Shown in pieces: positions 12,746 through 24,700 of a stretch of DNA of 64,000 nt (positions are counted from its first letter, which is position 1; each line of letters starts with the position of its first letter). Under the pieces are notes generated by a model. It saw nothing but the letters and a program-made list of their open reading frames with translations. It was not told the DNA's origin and searched no databases. The stretch spans positions 148,004,763 to 148,068,762 of the forward strand of contig CM023451.1 of the NCBI GenBank assembly GCA_013339765.2. The letters are read 5' to 3'. A program made the position numbers and the translations under genes. The stretch is from Haemaphysalis longicornis (lineage: Eukaryota > Arthropoda > Arachnida > Ixodida > Ixodidae).

Positions 12746-15700
12746 CTGCAAAAGGCGTGAAATAGGTCTCGAAATGCCAGGCGGCACCAGGTGTTTTCGC
12801 ATGCAACAAGGTAATGCGCTACTGGAAGACGAGTATCTTTCGAACACTTGCAGCAGCTAGCACAGTGAGCTTGCACTGTGATATGTTGCATTAAAAAAAG
12901 AAAGAAAGATAAAAGGAAGAAGAAGAAGGAGGAGAAGAGGAGGAGGGGGAGAAGAGAGGAGAAAGAGGAGGCAAAGGAGGAGAAGGGAGAAGAAGAGAAG
13001 AAAGAGGAGGAGGAGGAAGGAAGAAAAGGAGAAACAGGAGGAGGAGGAGGAGAAGAAGAAGCACTAATAATGCTGTTGTCCAAGCAGCACCGTTTTCACA
13101 TAAACATACGTGCAAAGAACTAGACAGTACAATCGCATACAGGAATTACAGAAAAACAGTCGGATGTACATGCACCAGATCACGTGACAACAGGTCGCTG
13201 CACCGCGGGTGAATGCACCGCGTACTTGGCACAACCCTAGCTGCAAATATTCTTTACTGTACGTGACTGCACTTTTTTGGGATCAGTCAGTACAAAATAC
13301 GTTAAAAGCAATGCTGTTACTATTCCCAGAGCAAAACGGTGTTCTGCTACAGTTGCATGCAGCAGGCAAACATAATACACTGAAACATGATATGCATGCT
13401 CCGTTTTGCAGGGAAAGTCGTGAATTCAACGAGCAAGACACTGCACTGACATTTCATTCAGCCCAACAGCAGGCACGATGCATCATCCACAATGCAAGGA
13501 GTACGTGCAGAATGCAGAAATTTCCTGGACACACAGAACATGGCACACATGCACGCACAATTCATGCATGGAAGTGCACACGGTCTCCCCCCCCAAGGAA
13601 CACGAATGTGGCAGTTCTCGTAGCATAATGTGTGGCAGTGTATTTGGCTGATGATGCCGTGGCCCCGACTCAGACCCCTGGAGGGACTCACCTGGAGGTG
13701 CTCTCCGTCAGGGAATGCATTGAGGCATGCGGAATATCGTCCTCGTCGACCAGATGGCGGCTGTTTCAAAAGTAACGTCACAGTGGCGTAAAGCTCTTGT
13801 CCACCATCTTTCGTTTGCTTTGAGCCTCAGCGGCAAGGTCAATTGATTCACGGCTGACCCTGTGACCTATGACCAATCTTAGCTAGCACGTCACTAAAAA
13901 CTTACAAAAAACAAATACACTTTGGGGCTTTGTAGTGGTCTACGAAAAAAAGTCATCACAAACTAATTAGGGTACAAATGCTACAACATGCGTTCCTTGC
14001 ACTATGGGTAGCAAAGCAGCTTTGGGTGACAACTGCCTGCGCAGTGTACTCGCCTAGAAACTTAGCGTGCAGACAAATGCTGCAGGGGAAAGCAACGGCC
14101 AATAGTGAATGAGCACTGGGAGGTAGAAAAAATAAAAGCCACTTCACTAACACTCTAGGCCCAACACCAGTTCAGTTCGAGATCCTAAACCTATGAACGG
14201 GCAAATTATGATTTTAGCCAACGTTTCTAAGAGACACCAAGTGCAGCAGGCACAAAAATAAAAGAAAACGAGACAGACACAAGCCCACCATTCATGCGCA
14301 AGTGCTCCTGTCCCCATTCTTGTGCTCTTTTGAACTGTTAGTTCAACCTGAACCTTGTGAGCCAAGCCGCTCAAATGAGCTCCATCTTTTGAGACATCCA
14401 CCAGCAAAAAAGGTCAAGAGACTGCAGGAAAAAAAAAAGGCAGCTAGAATGGTGCACCATCCCCCAAAATGTTTGCCTACATGCCATTACAGTCACATAC
14501 ACACATACAGCAATGAAAGCAGCAAGTGGAGCTCAAAACATATAAAGAGAACAAGTACAAGAATGAGCAAGAGATACTGTAAGCCTCGGGATATTCTTGT
14601 GAAATTGCCATAGCGTTGTTTTTTCAACATGCTGCCAATAGCAACAAGTAAGAGTAAACTTAACACTGCCTAGGGCAGGGATTAGCATGAAGCTTGGAAC
14701 ATTGCTGTTCTTTTTAGAAACAGCAAAATGTATGATAGAGAGAATGCATTTCAACGCAGGAGATCTTACAGCCCTTAAAAGTTTAAATGCAAACTGTGCC
14801 TGTAGACTGAGCTTGTAGCCCATGCACATGAATATGCTGGATAGCCAAGCCAAGCCAGACCGGCATAGCATGTGAACTGCATTGAGTGAAGTCTCTACTG
14901 ACAAAAGGTGCTGTATGCCCCATCATAAACGCACATTACGGACTGCCAAAATGCAATGGGCCTTGCTACTGATTGTTCCAAACACAATCCCTGCTAATCA
15001 CCTGTGCCGGTCGGTGAGTGCAGCCTTGCAGTGCTCAAAGACTAACTGGTTTATCACCCCGGATGGCTTTATACAAACAATACAAAAATACAGGCAGGGT
15101 GCTTCCACACCACAAGGCAGGAGGACGATGGGCCGTATCCAGAGAAGTTGTTTCAAGGTTCACCACCCCCCTTCCACACTTAAAATACAGCACCAGATAA
15201 GTTTTTAAGATCTTTATGTTTCAAGACGATCCCTGTGTAAGCAGAGACAGCAGAAATTTGTTACAACAGCCACAACAGCTGTCTGGCCGCCCCTGGCAAC
15301 GTACCTGAGTCTTCAAAGACTCTGTCTCATCGCACGGCGCATCTCACCATGGGACGATTGGAATCGGAGCTCATACATACGGGGAGTCAGGGCACACCAC
15401 AGGGATCCGTACTGTCGCTCTTCATCTTCAACGTCGCCATGATTAAGCTGCCTTCACTCCTAGAGGCTATCCCGGCAATCCAACATAGCCTCTACGCAGA
15501 TGATATTACTATCTGGGCAACTGGTAGCAGTGACGGGGACCTGGAGGAAAGGCTGCAGCAAGCTGCTGATGCAGTCTACGTCTACATCCCCCCGAGAGGC
15601 CTTGCCTGCTCCCCTCAAAGTCGGAGATCCTTTTCTAACAACCTCCCAAACAGGCAAGAACTCAAGAGCAATGGGAGGCCACCTTGATCAGCTCTCACCC

Positions 15701-18700
15701 TGACTCACAGCAATTACTCGTCTAACTGGCAGAGGATGCCACTTGGGCCCACGGGCTCATGGCCGCCATCTGACGGGGAAGGCCAGGTGACTTCCTCCCT
15801 GTCGCCCCCTTTTTTCTACCATTTTGGGCTTAAATAAAGTTCCTTCTCTCTCTCCTCTCTTAGAGACCTAGAGGGGACCTGTCACACTACCTTGTGGATA
15901 CCTCTTGCACAGCTTGTGTTGGCCCCTGAAAACCCGTTTGGAAGCGTGTGCAAGTCATTTGTAGTGACGCATTGCATTACTACTGGGAAGCATTTTACAA
16001 CAGTGCGCAACGCGATTTGGACAGTGCGTGACGCGGCAACTGTATTAGCAGTTCAAAACTCCCGCCACGCCGCGAAGCTGGCTGGCGCGCCATGAGGAAA
16101 CGCTGCGCCCGCGAATACCCACCCTCCTCTCGCTGCGCACGGCATGCAGACAATGGGGCCCTTCGATTTACAGTGTCGGGCTCACCGCGGGCTCACCGAG
16201 AAGCAGTCCGACGTTCCATTTTCCCACGTATCCCTATGGCTTCGGGGAATCCGCGGACTATCCGCGGTGAGCCCGAGAACCCCAATGCACACGGCGCGCG
16301 CGGTTGCGCAACACCACCTAGACTCCTTCCTCCCCCCCCCCCCCCCCCCTCCTCCCCTGTTCGTATCGCCGACGTCGCTGCGTAGTTGTGTGTGCGTGGG
16401 TTTTGGCAGTCTTCAGCCTTATCTTTTACGTCACTGCCGCGTGATTCGAACAACGCGAGTGCGCAGGCGGGGAGCGAAAGCGAAGACTATCACGCTTGAA
16501 CAGAACGTCGCATCGGGCGCGAAGGAAGGTAAGGTGCACTCCGTGGTAAGGTGGCAAGAGACTTTGACGTGTGGACGAGTACGCTGTCCACCATCGTGAG
16601 CAACCGAGAGTCCATCGTCAGCGCTGTTGCAATGGCTTGAAAAGAAGCGCTAAGGACGGCGTCGGAGGCACTAGATGCGGTGGACGCTGCGTCGCTACTT
16701 CGGCGCGCACGAGGGCGGCGAAGATGGCGTGAACGTAGCGGCCGCAGCTGAGGGAGCCATCGCTCGCATAGGAATTACGGACTTCTTCGTAGCCAAGTCT
16801 GTTTGAAATACGAGTTTTGAACTGCAATAAAGTAGGTTCTGACTTTTCCTTTTTACCTCCGGAATGTGTTTATTTTACTGGCTATCGCCGTGCAGCAAGA
16901 TGCTATTTCGCCCGCTTTTTGTTTTAGGTAACTACAATGCAAATATTTGCAGTAAATGTCGCTACGGCTATAACGAAATATTGGCTATAACATACTACGT
17001 GGGAAGCTGTTGCGGATTCTGTTGTTGGCCTGTTACGTTGCCCTGTAGAAAACCACTGCAGAGGCAACGTTGTGATGTGTGGGTACTGACTGATTGTGGG
17101 GGGGTTTAACGCGCCGAGCGAACGCAGGCGATGAGGCGGCGCCGTAGTGGAGGGCTCCGGATTAATTTTGACAACCTGGGGAGCTGTATCGTGCGCACGG
17201 AAAATCTCGTACACACGGGGCTTTTTTTTTGCTTTTCGCCTCCATCAGAAAAGCGGCCGCCGCGGCCGGGAATCGAAACCCGCGCCTCGGTTCTCAGCAG
17301 CGCAACGCCTTAGCCACTGAGCCACCGCGGCAGGTGGTGTGATGTGTGTGTAGCTGGAGCGCTTTCATTCACTCATCCCTATACTGAGGGCGGCAGGCAG
17401 CTGTTTATGAGGACTGCAGAAGTACCACTCAAAGCAGGATTTACATAACGCAAAATGCCATACATAAAATAAGGAGTACGGCCAGTTTTCATGACTCTGC
17501 ATCGAAGCTGCAACAGCAGCAAACGTAGGCTTACTGTTAGAAGGCGTCAATAGAAGGGGACAGTACTCGCCTCAATACTGACAGCAACCCCACTCTTCGG
17601 TGCATTGATAGAAATTACCCCTATAACCTAATCACAGCCGTCACAGCGACACAGTAAATGTAGTGCAGTAACGACAAGGAACCCGGTAAAGACGATCCCA
17701 TTTTTGCCCTGTTTCTTCTCGTCACTGCACTATGTGTACTGTGCAACGATGAACCAACATGCCCAAACCTTTTCCTTTTTGAAGAGCATCACAAGAGGTG
17801 GTATTAATTGAAAAGTTTAGCTGTCAATTTCTTCAGTTGGCAACACTAGAAATGACCACGGATATGGCCGCTGCACCACAGACATGGTGCGGCTTGTGCC
17901 ACTGGCCCGCGCGGCGAAGAAAAAAAGAACACCGGCATGGGTCGTATGTTCCGTTTCAACCCGATTCTCAACAATGGTGTCAACAGAGATGTTATTATTC
18001 ACACTCACATTAGACTCGAGGCATTACTTTGTGTTCGGTGGGGTAGAGTTTGGAATGTCCAACACAAATCATGTGCTTAGCACGGACAAGTACCGCCATC
18101 CCGCGTAGCCTGACGTAACCAGTGACAGCGCACTCACATGGCTGCCTGCATGTGTGCCTCGCCAGTGAATACAAGCTATAAAACGCCCGCTAAAAAAACT
18201 TCCTGGATACGACCCTGGAGAAGACAACCACAAGGGCAGGCGAGACAAGACAAGACACATAAACGGCAGTGCATCGTGGCAGTAGGGAGGAGGCATGCCG
18301 ATCACTCGTGCATCGAAGAGGAGGAGGAGGAGGAGGATGAGGGCTGCATGGAGGGTGGTCAGGCCTGGCCGTACCTGGCAGCCTTGCAGTAGCAGCAGCA
18401 GGCGGCCACGGCCAGGATGAGGAAGAGGCAGGCGGCCGCGGTGACGCCCCACAGGGAGGCCGTGACGAGCCGGTTCTCCCTGAGCAGGGGCTCCTCCCAG
18501 GGGGGCCACGTGGGCGGGGGCCTCAAGGCCAGCTCGGGCAGGTAGGCGTTCCAGAACTGGCTCTCCTTCTGCCGGTAGTCCTGGAGCAGGAAGCTGGATG
18601 CGTTGAGGGCCTCGTAGTACGTGCCGTTCACGCACAGGTACTGCAGTAGGTTTTTGCGTGGCGGGCTCCCACCGGATGCTGCCAAACAGCGAGCTACCGG

Positions 18701-21700
18701 CCGTGGGGTCCCTGTAGTGTAAGAGGGGGAAGGGAAGGAGAAGACGACGATGGCCATCACCTGTTTCCTAAATTCTCAAATTTAATGTCTTACTGCCCCT
18801 TAGCATCAAGGTCTTAAAGGAGTACTGACACGAAATTTCTGTGTTAAGGTTTTTTGCCGCTATAGGTGCCTTACGAGCCCACTAGGTAATCACAGAATGG
18901 CACATTAGATTGTCGAACGCAGCATAAATAATTACTTACAGTTCCATTTATTTGTGCCAGTTTCGGTTTCAGAGAAGCAATCACCAAGGCGGCCGCCATG
19001 ACAGGAAGGCACATTTGACGTCACTGTTCTCGTCGAACCAGAGCCAATGCCTTGGCTTGCACGTGCGTAGTCACACGTGACGTCAGTCCCAAAAACTGTG
19101 ACGTGATGCACAAGGTGGAAAAGCATGCGCCAACAGCAACGCGGCTGCCTCGATACGTCACGAGAGCCCTGACTTCAGTAGAAGCGCAGATGACATCATG
19201 AGCTTGCTTGATGGCGTGGATGAGCTTCCTCGTGCGCGCAAGGATTAAAATTGATCTAAAATATGTTCTCCTGAATGGTTACGGTTTAAACTTCCGAAGG
19301 GGTATCACCATATACAAAGGAAGCTTTTTACATAGTTATCTGAGCTTTCAAATTTCGTGTCAGTACTCCTTTAACATCAGTAGGATGTTGTGTACGTGGG
19401 CGGTTTTATGCCCTGTTTTTTTTTTGTAGGAATTAATAGATTTATGAACGTTTAAATTTGAATTTGAATATAATAATGGCAGACTGAATAATTGGATTCA
19501 AAGTTTTAATTCCAAAAACTACTTGCCCTAACCCTGTCCGAAAAATTCACGTCTAAGCCATTGGTTGAACTAGCAGGTGCATTTACCTAACACCTAACCA
19601 CACAGGACAGCTAATGTGACCTTTGCAGTTACTATCAACCAAAGGCATTGCCACGTTTTGTACAATCGTTTTGTGCTCCTGCATCTACTTCTACCCTGTA
19701 CTCTTGAGAAGGTTTGCAACTCCCACTTCCAAAATTATGGCAGATGCATCAGCATGTTTCGTACTGCAATTTCTCCTGAAGAGCAACAAGATGGACTTAC
19801 AACATGGACTTACGCGGCCGCTTTTCTGATGGAGGCAAAAAGCAAAAACGCCCGTGTCTACGAGATTTTGGCGCACGTTAAAGATCCCCAGGTGGTCAAA
19901 ATTAATCCGGAGCCCTCCCCTACGGCGCGCTTCATCGCCTGCGTTGCGTCGGCGCGTTAAACCCTACAATCAATCAATCAACATGGACTTACCCGCTTTT
20001 TGCAAAGTTTGCCCATGCCTGCATGAAGAGCTGGCTCATGTTGCGATCTCCTTCGCTCCAAAGTATTCCATCGAGCTCCAGGCTTTCAGGGTAGAACTTG
20101 GGGTCCATAAAGGGAGCGCCAGACACCATCAGGTCAACCATGCTGTGCGGTATTGCTGCAAGCCAGGCAAACATCATCACTACCATCTCTCATAGCGCAC
20201 TTCCATTCCAGCAATGAAAAAAGAAGCGGCCAGGCATGCATGCTCCTTTATGATTTGAGAAGGTTTGGGGGAAATGCATTGTAAGCAGCAACATTCAGTT
20301 TTCATTCTCTTTAAAGTTGCAGATGTAGGCACATTGTTTAAGGCAGCAGTAGGAAAGAGGCAATAACTAAATAAGCTTTTTTTGTTGTTGCTGGAAACCA
20401 AACTGAGTAAGGTAACAATAACATGTGATTGTATCAACAAAAAACTAAGTGAAGCGTTTCTTGCTCCCACAGACTGTGAAATTCCTGAAGCTTGACGTTG
20501 GGCTAGTTGGGTACACATGACACCTTGGGAAAGAGTGTGGCAAGACTTGGACCAAAGATTTTGGTTTATGTCTTGGTTCAAGTCTTGCAGTGCTGTTCCC
20601 AAGGTGCCATGTAAAATTCCTACCTAGAAACCACAGATTAGCTTCGAAAAGGTGTAAATAAAAGTTGTCTGAATGCCTGCACAGCTTTCACTAAAAAGTA
20701 ACCGACTCAGGGACACTGAAGCAATTTGTTGAAGCCTTATCTGTGGCTGTATTGCATAGTTTAGCCCATATAATTCGTTGTTTTACTACATCACAGATGT
20801 CTAAAACCTTAGCTCATCTGCAATGCATGACAGAACAGAAAACTCCATGTGTTTTTTGCGGCCGGCAAACCAGCAACAGCTGTAAAGACATCGTACTTCT
20901 TTTCCAATGTGGTTTCTGCTCAGCCTCCCAAATTTTGATTTTCTTCAATTTCTCCATTAACACTGACATTTTGTTTGTTCATGCACAGGTTGCAAACATG
21001 CTTGCAACCACCCAAATTTAACCCATCACACTTGATAGGGTACTGTCACAACCAACGTCAGCAAATCGGTTTGAAGTATGATGCAAAAGAAACAACACTG
21101 TTTAGTGTACCTTTCTCGCAAGAATATGCACGTAAACTGGCTGAAAAAACTCGAAACATGGCCCAGGCATCATAGATTTTTAATCCAATAAAGCAGGCAA
21201 GCAATGTTTAAAACTCATTTTTGTGTCTTTTTAATAAATGTTGCCGATTTCCGATAGCAATCTCAGAGCACTACTGACCTTTAAAAGAGCCATTCAACAT
21301 ACAACCTGGCCTGGCATGCTGTGATTACGTGTGACTGGTTCTATGTGAAAACAGCATGAAATTGAGCTACATAAATGGGGACGACAGAGTTATAGTCACT
21401 CAGGCAAGTTGATGCTACAACCCACAAAGATGGGAGCTCTGAAACCCACCCTGTTCCTGTTCGAGCCTTGTTTGTGTTGCGGTGCACAGCTATGATCGCG
21501 ATGCATTGTAATCCCCCCCTCCCCCTCGGCCATTTTAGAAACAGGCGGACAGCACTGGAGTCTCACCATCCCAGTGGTAGGTGCGCCTGAGGTACTGCTG
21601 CTTGGGGTAGCTGTCGAGGGTGTAGTTCACCACGTAGGCATACACGCGGAAGCCCTTCTCCAGCAGCAGCTTCATCATCTTGTCGTGGGGGGCCACAAAG

Positions 21701-24700
21701 TAGGAGTCCGACAGCATCTGCACATACCCACGGCCCCCAAAACTCAGCCCTTTGATGGCAACAACGGTTTTCATAGAGAAACTTTTCAACGGTGTTAACA
21801 CTAGCACAATGTGTAAAAAAAAAAAAAAAGTTCTTGATTTCTGATGTAGCTATGTGAATTGAGTTATTTATTAGGGGCCAATTTCAGATATTACTACCTC
21901 AATGATATTTTTCACAGTGGAGAATAGTAGCATATGGCCAGAAATGCACTTAAGTTGCAGCTCCGGCTTTCACGCCTGAGCCATTCCACAAGTGCATTCC
22001 ACTTGCCCAAGAAGATGGCAAGTTAGAAATCCTACAAGCTGCTGCTAAGGTTGCCGTGCATTTTGCTGTTGCCGCTTCGAGAACTGAACGAACTCTTAGC
22101 TTTGCTCATCGAGAGATTGGTGCATTTTAATGCAAGTGGCGTCCTGTGCAACGCACGTTTCCTCGCTTATTCTGCGATGAGGTGGAATCATTAACGCATC
22201 TGCTCTCAAAGAACAGCAGGTTCACAGCGTTGTCAAGCAAGGTGAAAAGACAAGTATCTTTTGTGCAAAGTACCCTTTTTCGCCACAACAGAGCACAGCA
22301 CAACGTGCACATGATGTCCTGTATTGCAACAGTCAGGCTGCAAGTAGGTTGCAAGCCTTTGTCATGTCATACACGCCTCTCTGAAGGAAACGTGACCCAC
22401 CATACCTCTTTACAGTGATTTCCCTAAGGGGTGTGTAGACCCCCCTAGTTTTTCTGGACCCCCCCCCCCCCCCTGAATCTCTAAATTTTGCTCGTTAAAT
22501 GCCTGGGCAGTTTGGTCAAGCCCCAACAAAAGGGGTGAAATACCACGTTTGGGCCGTTTTGGGAGATTTGGGGCCGTTCTTTGTTTACAACTCAGACCTT
22601 CGAAGAAGCTCTTTCAACGTCTACAGTTAAAATTGGCAATTTGGTGAGGCTACGGAAATTAATCCTGGCATTTTAATAAATTGTGAGCATCAAAAAACAA
22701 CCGGTGCCCGCTTTATAAGTGCTGCATAATTCGTGTACTTCCTAAACAATGTTTCAAAAACTTAAATCTCGTCATTGGCCCAGGCAACAAGTTTTAAAAT
22801 GTCCTTATACGTTGAAACCTGGTCAGACATTTAAAAACTGAATACTGACAATTTTCGATAAAAACTGAATTTCCAAAAAAATGTTTGTTCAGATTAAATA
22901 GAAAACACCACCTGCCAGGCCTATATAGAGAAAAAGGGAAACATATGTCAAAGGATGAGCATTTGGTTAATCGACGTCTATTATTTAACTAGCTGGACTA
23001 AAAAAAAAAAAAGTTTGTATAGTTTATCTAGCCTCCCCACCCCAGCCCCAGGAAACCCCTGCCGCTTTGCAAAGAGTAAATGCCTTGCAGCAACGATGTA
23101 ACATGTTTTCAGACCATCATTTTATCTTGGGGAGAACAGGGTCACGGTTCTGATTTACGCTGTCATGCCCAACGTTCACTTCGTTGCAGAGTGCCTCCAT
23201 CGTGTCGCAGAATTAAAGCACTCACGTCCACGTATCCGCGCATGAGGAGGGTACGGTTGTCCTGGTGTCCCCAGGGCATGTACATGAAGGACAGGGCGCT
23301 GACCACGGCCTCCTCGTTGAGCGTGTAGTTGAACTGGCGCGCGTAGCGCACCAGCCGGATGCGGAAGTCCTCGGGCGTCATGGCGTAGTTCCGCTCCTTC
23401 AGCCCCGTGTCCTGCTCTGCAAGTTTACGGCACTTCTTGGTGAGCCGTGCCGACACGCTGGGGCACTTATTATTTCACCGTCCACCACACTGAGCCTTTC
23501 TCGGAAAGACATTGATATTCTGGTGTTGTCAGACCATGTGACGCACAGCTTGATATCACTAGCATTGTTTGCTTTATGAGCTGTTTTATATAGCATTGAG
23601 GCATTCACGTGTGTCCTGTGTCAGGTGTGCCACAAACTTCGCAGCTCAGTATCTGCACGTGTAGCTTTCTACAGAAGTAGTACAGTCAAATCTCGTCACT
23701 ACGAACCCCCCATTAACGAATTTCTCACATTTACAAACATTTTCGAAATACCCGCCAGGTTGCCTATATTATCGATGTAAAAATATTTCAGAACTACTGA
23801 ATTTCAGTATAGCGCATATTCCAGAATAACGCGCGTAATTTATTCTTTCCTTAAGTCTAGGAACATCAGTGTTACGCATTTGGGTAAAGTAACAGCGCTG
23901 CAACTCTTGTGTGAAACAGAAACTGCCGTTTCTGACTGTGTTCCCCCCAAGTGGAGTAGCTACCATCATCACCATGTTCAGTGCTAATTGCTAGCGCCGC
24001 CATAAAGCTGTAGTTTAATGTGCAGTAGTCTAGCCAGTCTAGCCGCCTTTGACCCTTTTCCCTCTCATTGCTTTGGGTGTCAGCTGGTGGCCGGTCGGTG
24101 ACTCGGTTGTTCTTCAGGCTATTCATGTGTGCGGGCAGGTATTTCTTTGTTGCGAATAATCTTGCTGGGAAGTTCGCGCGAATTGCTGCCCTCTCCAGAA
24201 GAAAATAACTGATTTCTTCAAATAAAGCGGCTTTGAAGCGAAAGCAACGCTTTGGTTTGAGTTTGCTTGCCTGCACGCGTATACGTCATTTTCACTCCTA
24301 GGTATGAGCACTGGCTTATAACCGCAAGTTTTTCATTACAGCGATATTCCGAAATAACGAACGATTTTGGGCAGCCCCGCGTGATTCGTTATATTGAGGT
24401 TTGACAGTAATCAGAAGTCAGCAGTGTGTCCCAGCCCGACCTTCATTAGTGCTTATTGCCTTGCTCTTTTAACGGACTATCTTCGTGCTTACTTTCTTGC
24501 CCCTTGCTTCCCACATAATGTTGGTCTTCATTTACGGAAGTCACAGGTGGACCCAAATTCGGACTCTGTACACCACTGTTTTCAAGGGGGCGGGTGATCT
24601 TTTGGGAATATCCTGGGAACGAATGCTCAAACAAAAGAGGGTATCGACGATCCTTTTGGTGAGGGCATCCATTCAGGATCCTACAGTAGATGTAAATGTA

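Larger units (their letters stand above)
13761..18374 (-). other. Gli: Gli intron 10 (4.6 kb)
   Basis: Contains a LINE fragment (15340-15880), a CpG-rich stretch (15900-16860), a complete SINE (17082-17337) and one copy of the 372-bp inverted-terminal-repeat family (17801-18172). The interval 13762-15330 holds nothing I recognise. A small extra tail exon with phase 2/2 could be hidden here. Confidence 0.6.

Noticed and set aside
12661..13123. Poly-Ser/Phe and poly-Lys/Glu frames
   Set aside because: They arise from the purine-rich tract; only the last 28 codons of the minus frame are a real exon.
14296..14410. Possible extra Gli tail exon after the acceptor TTTTTTTTCCTGCAG near 14429
   Set aside because: The acceptor is good but the following frame has no credible donor or tail-like composition.
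18069..18635. 188-residue minus-strand open frame over Gli exon 10
   Set aside because: It is the wrong-frame continuation produced by the A5 frame break and then read-through into intron; its Pro/Arg/Leu-rich composition has no family match.
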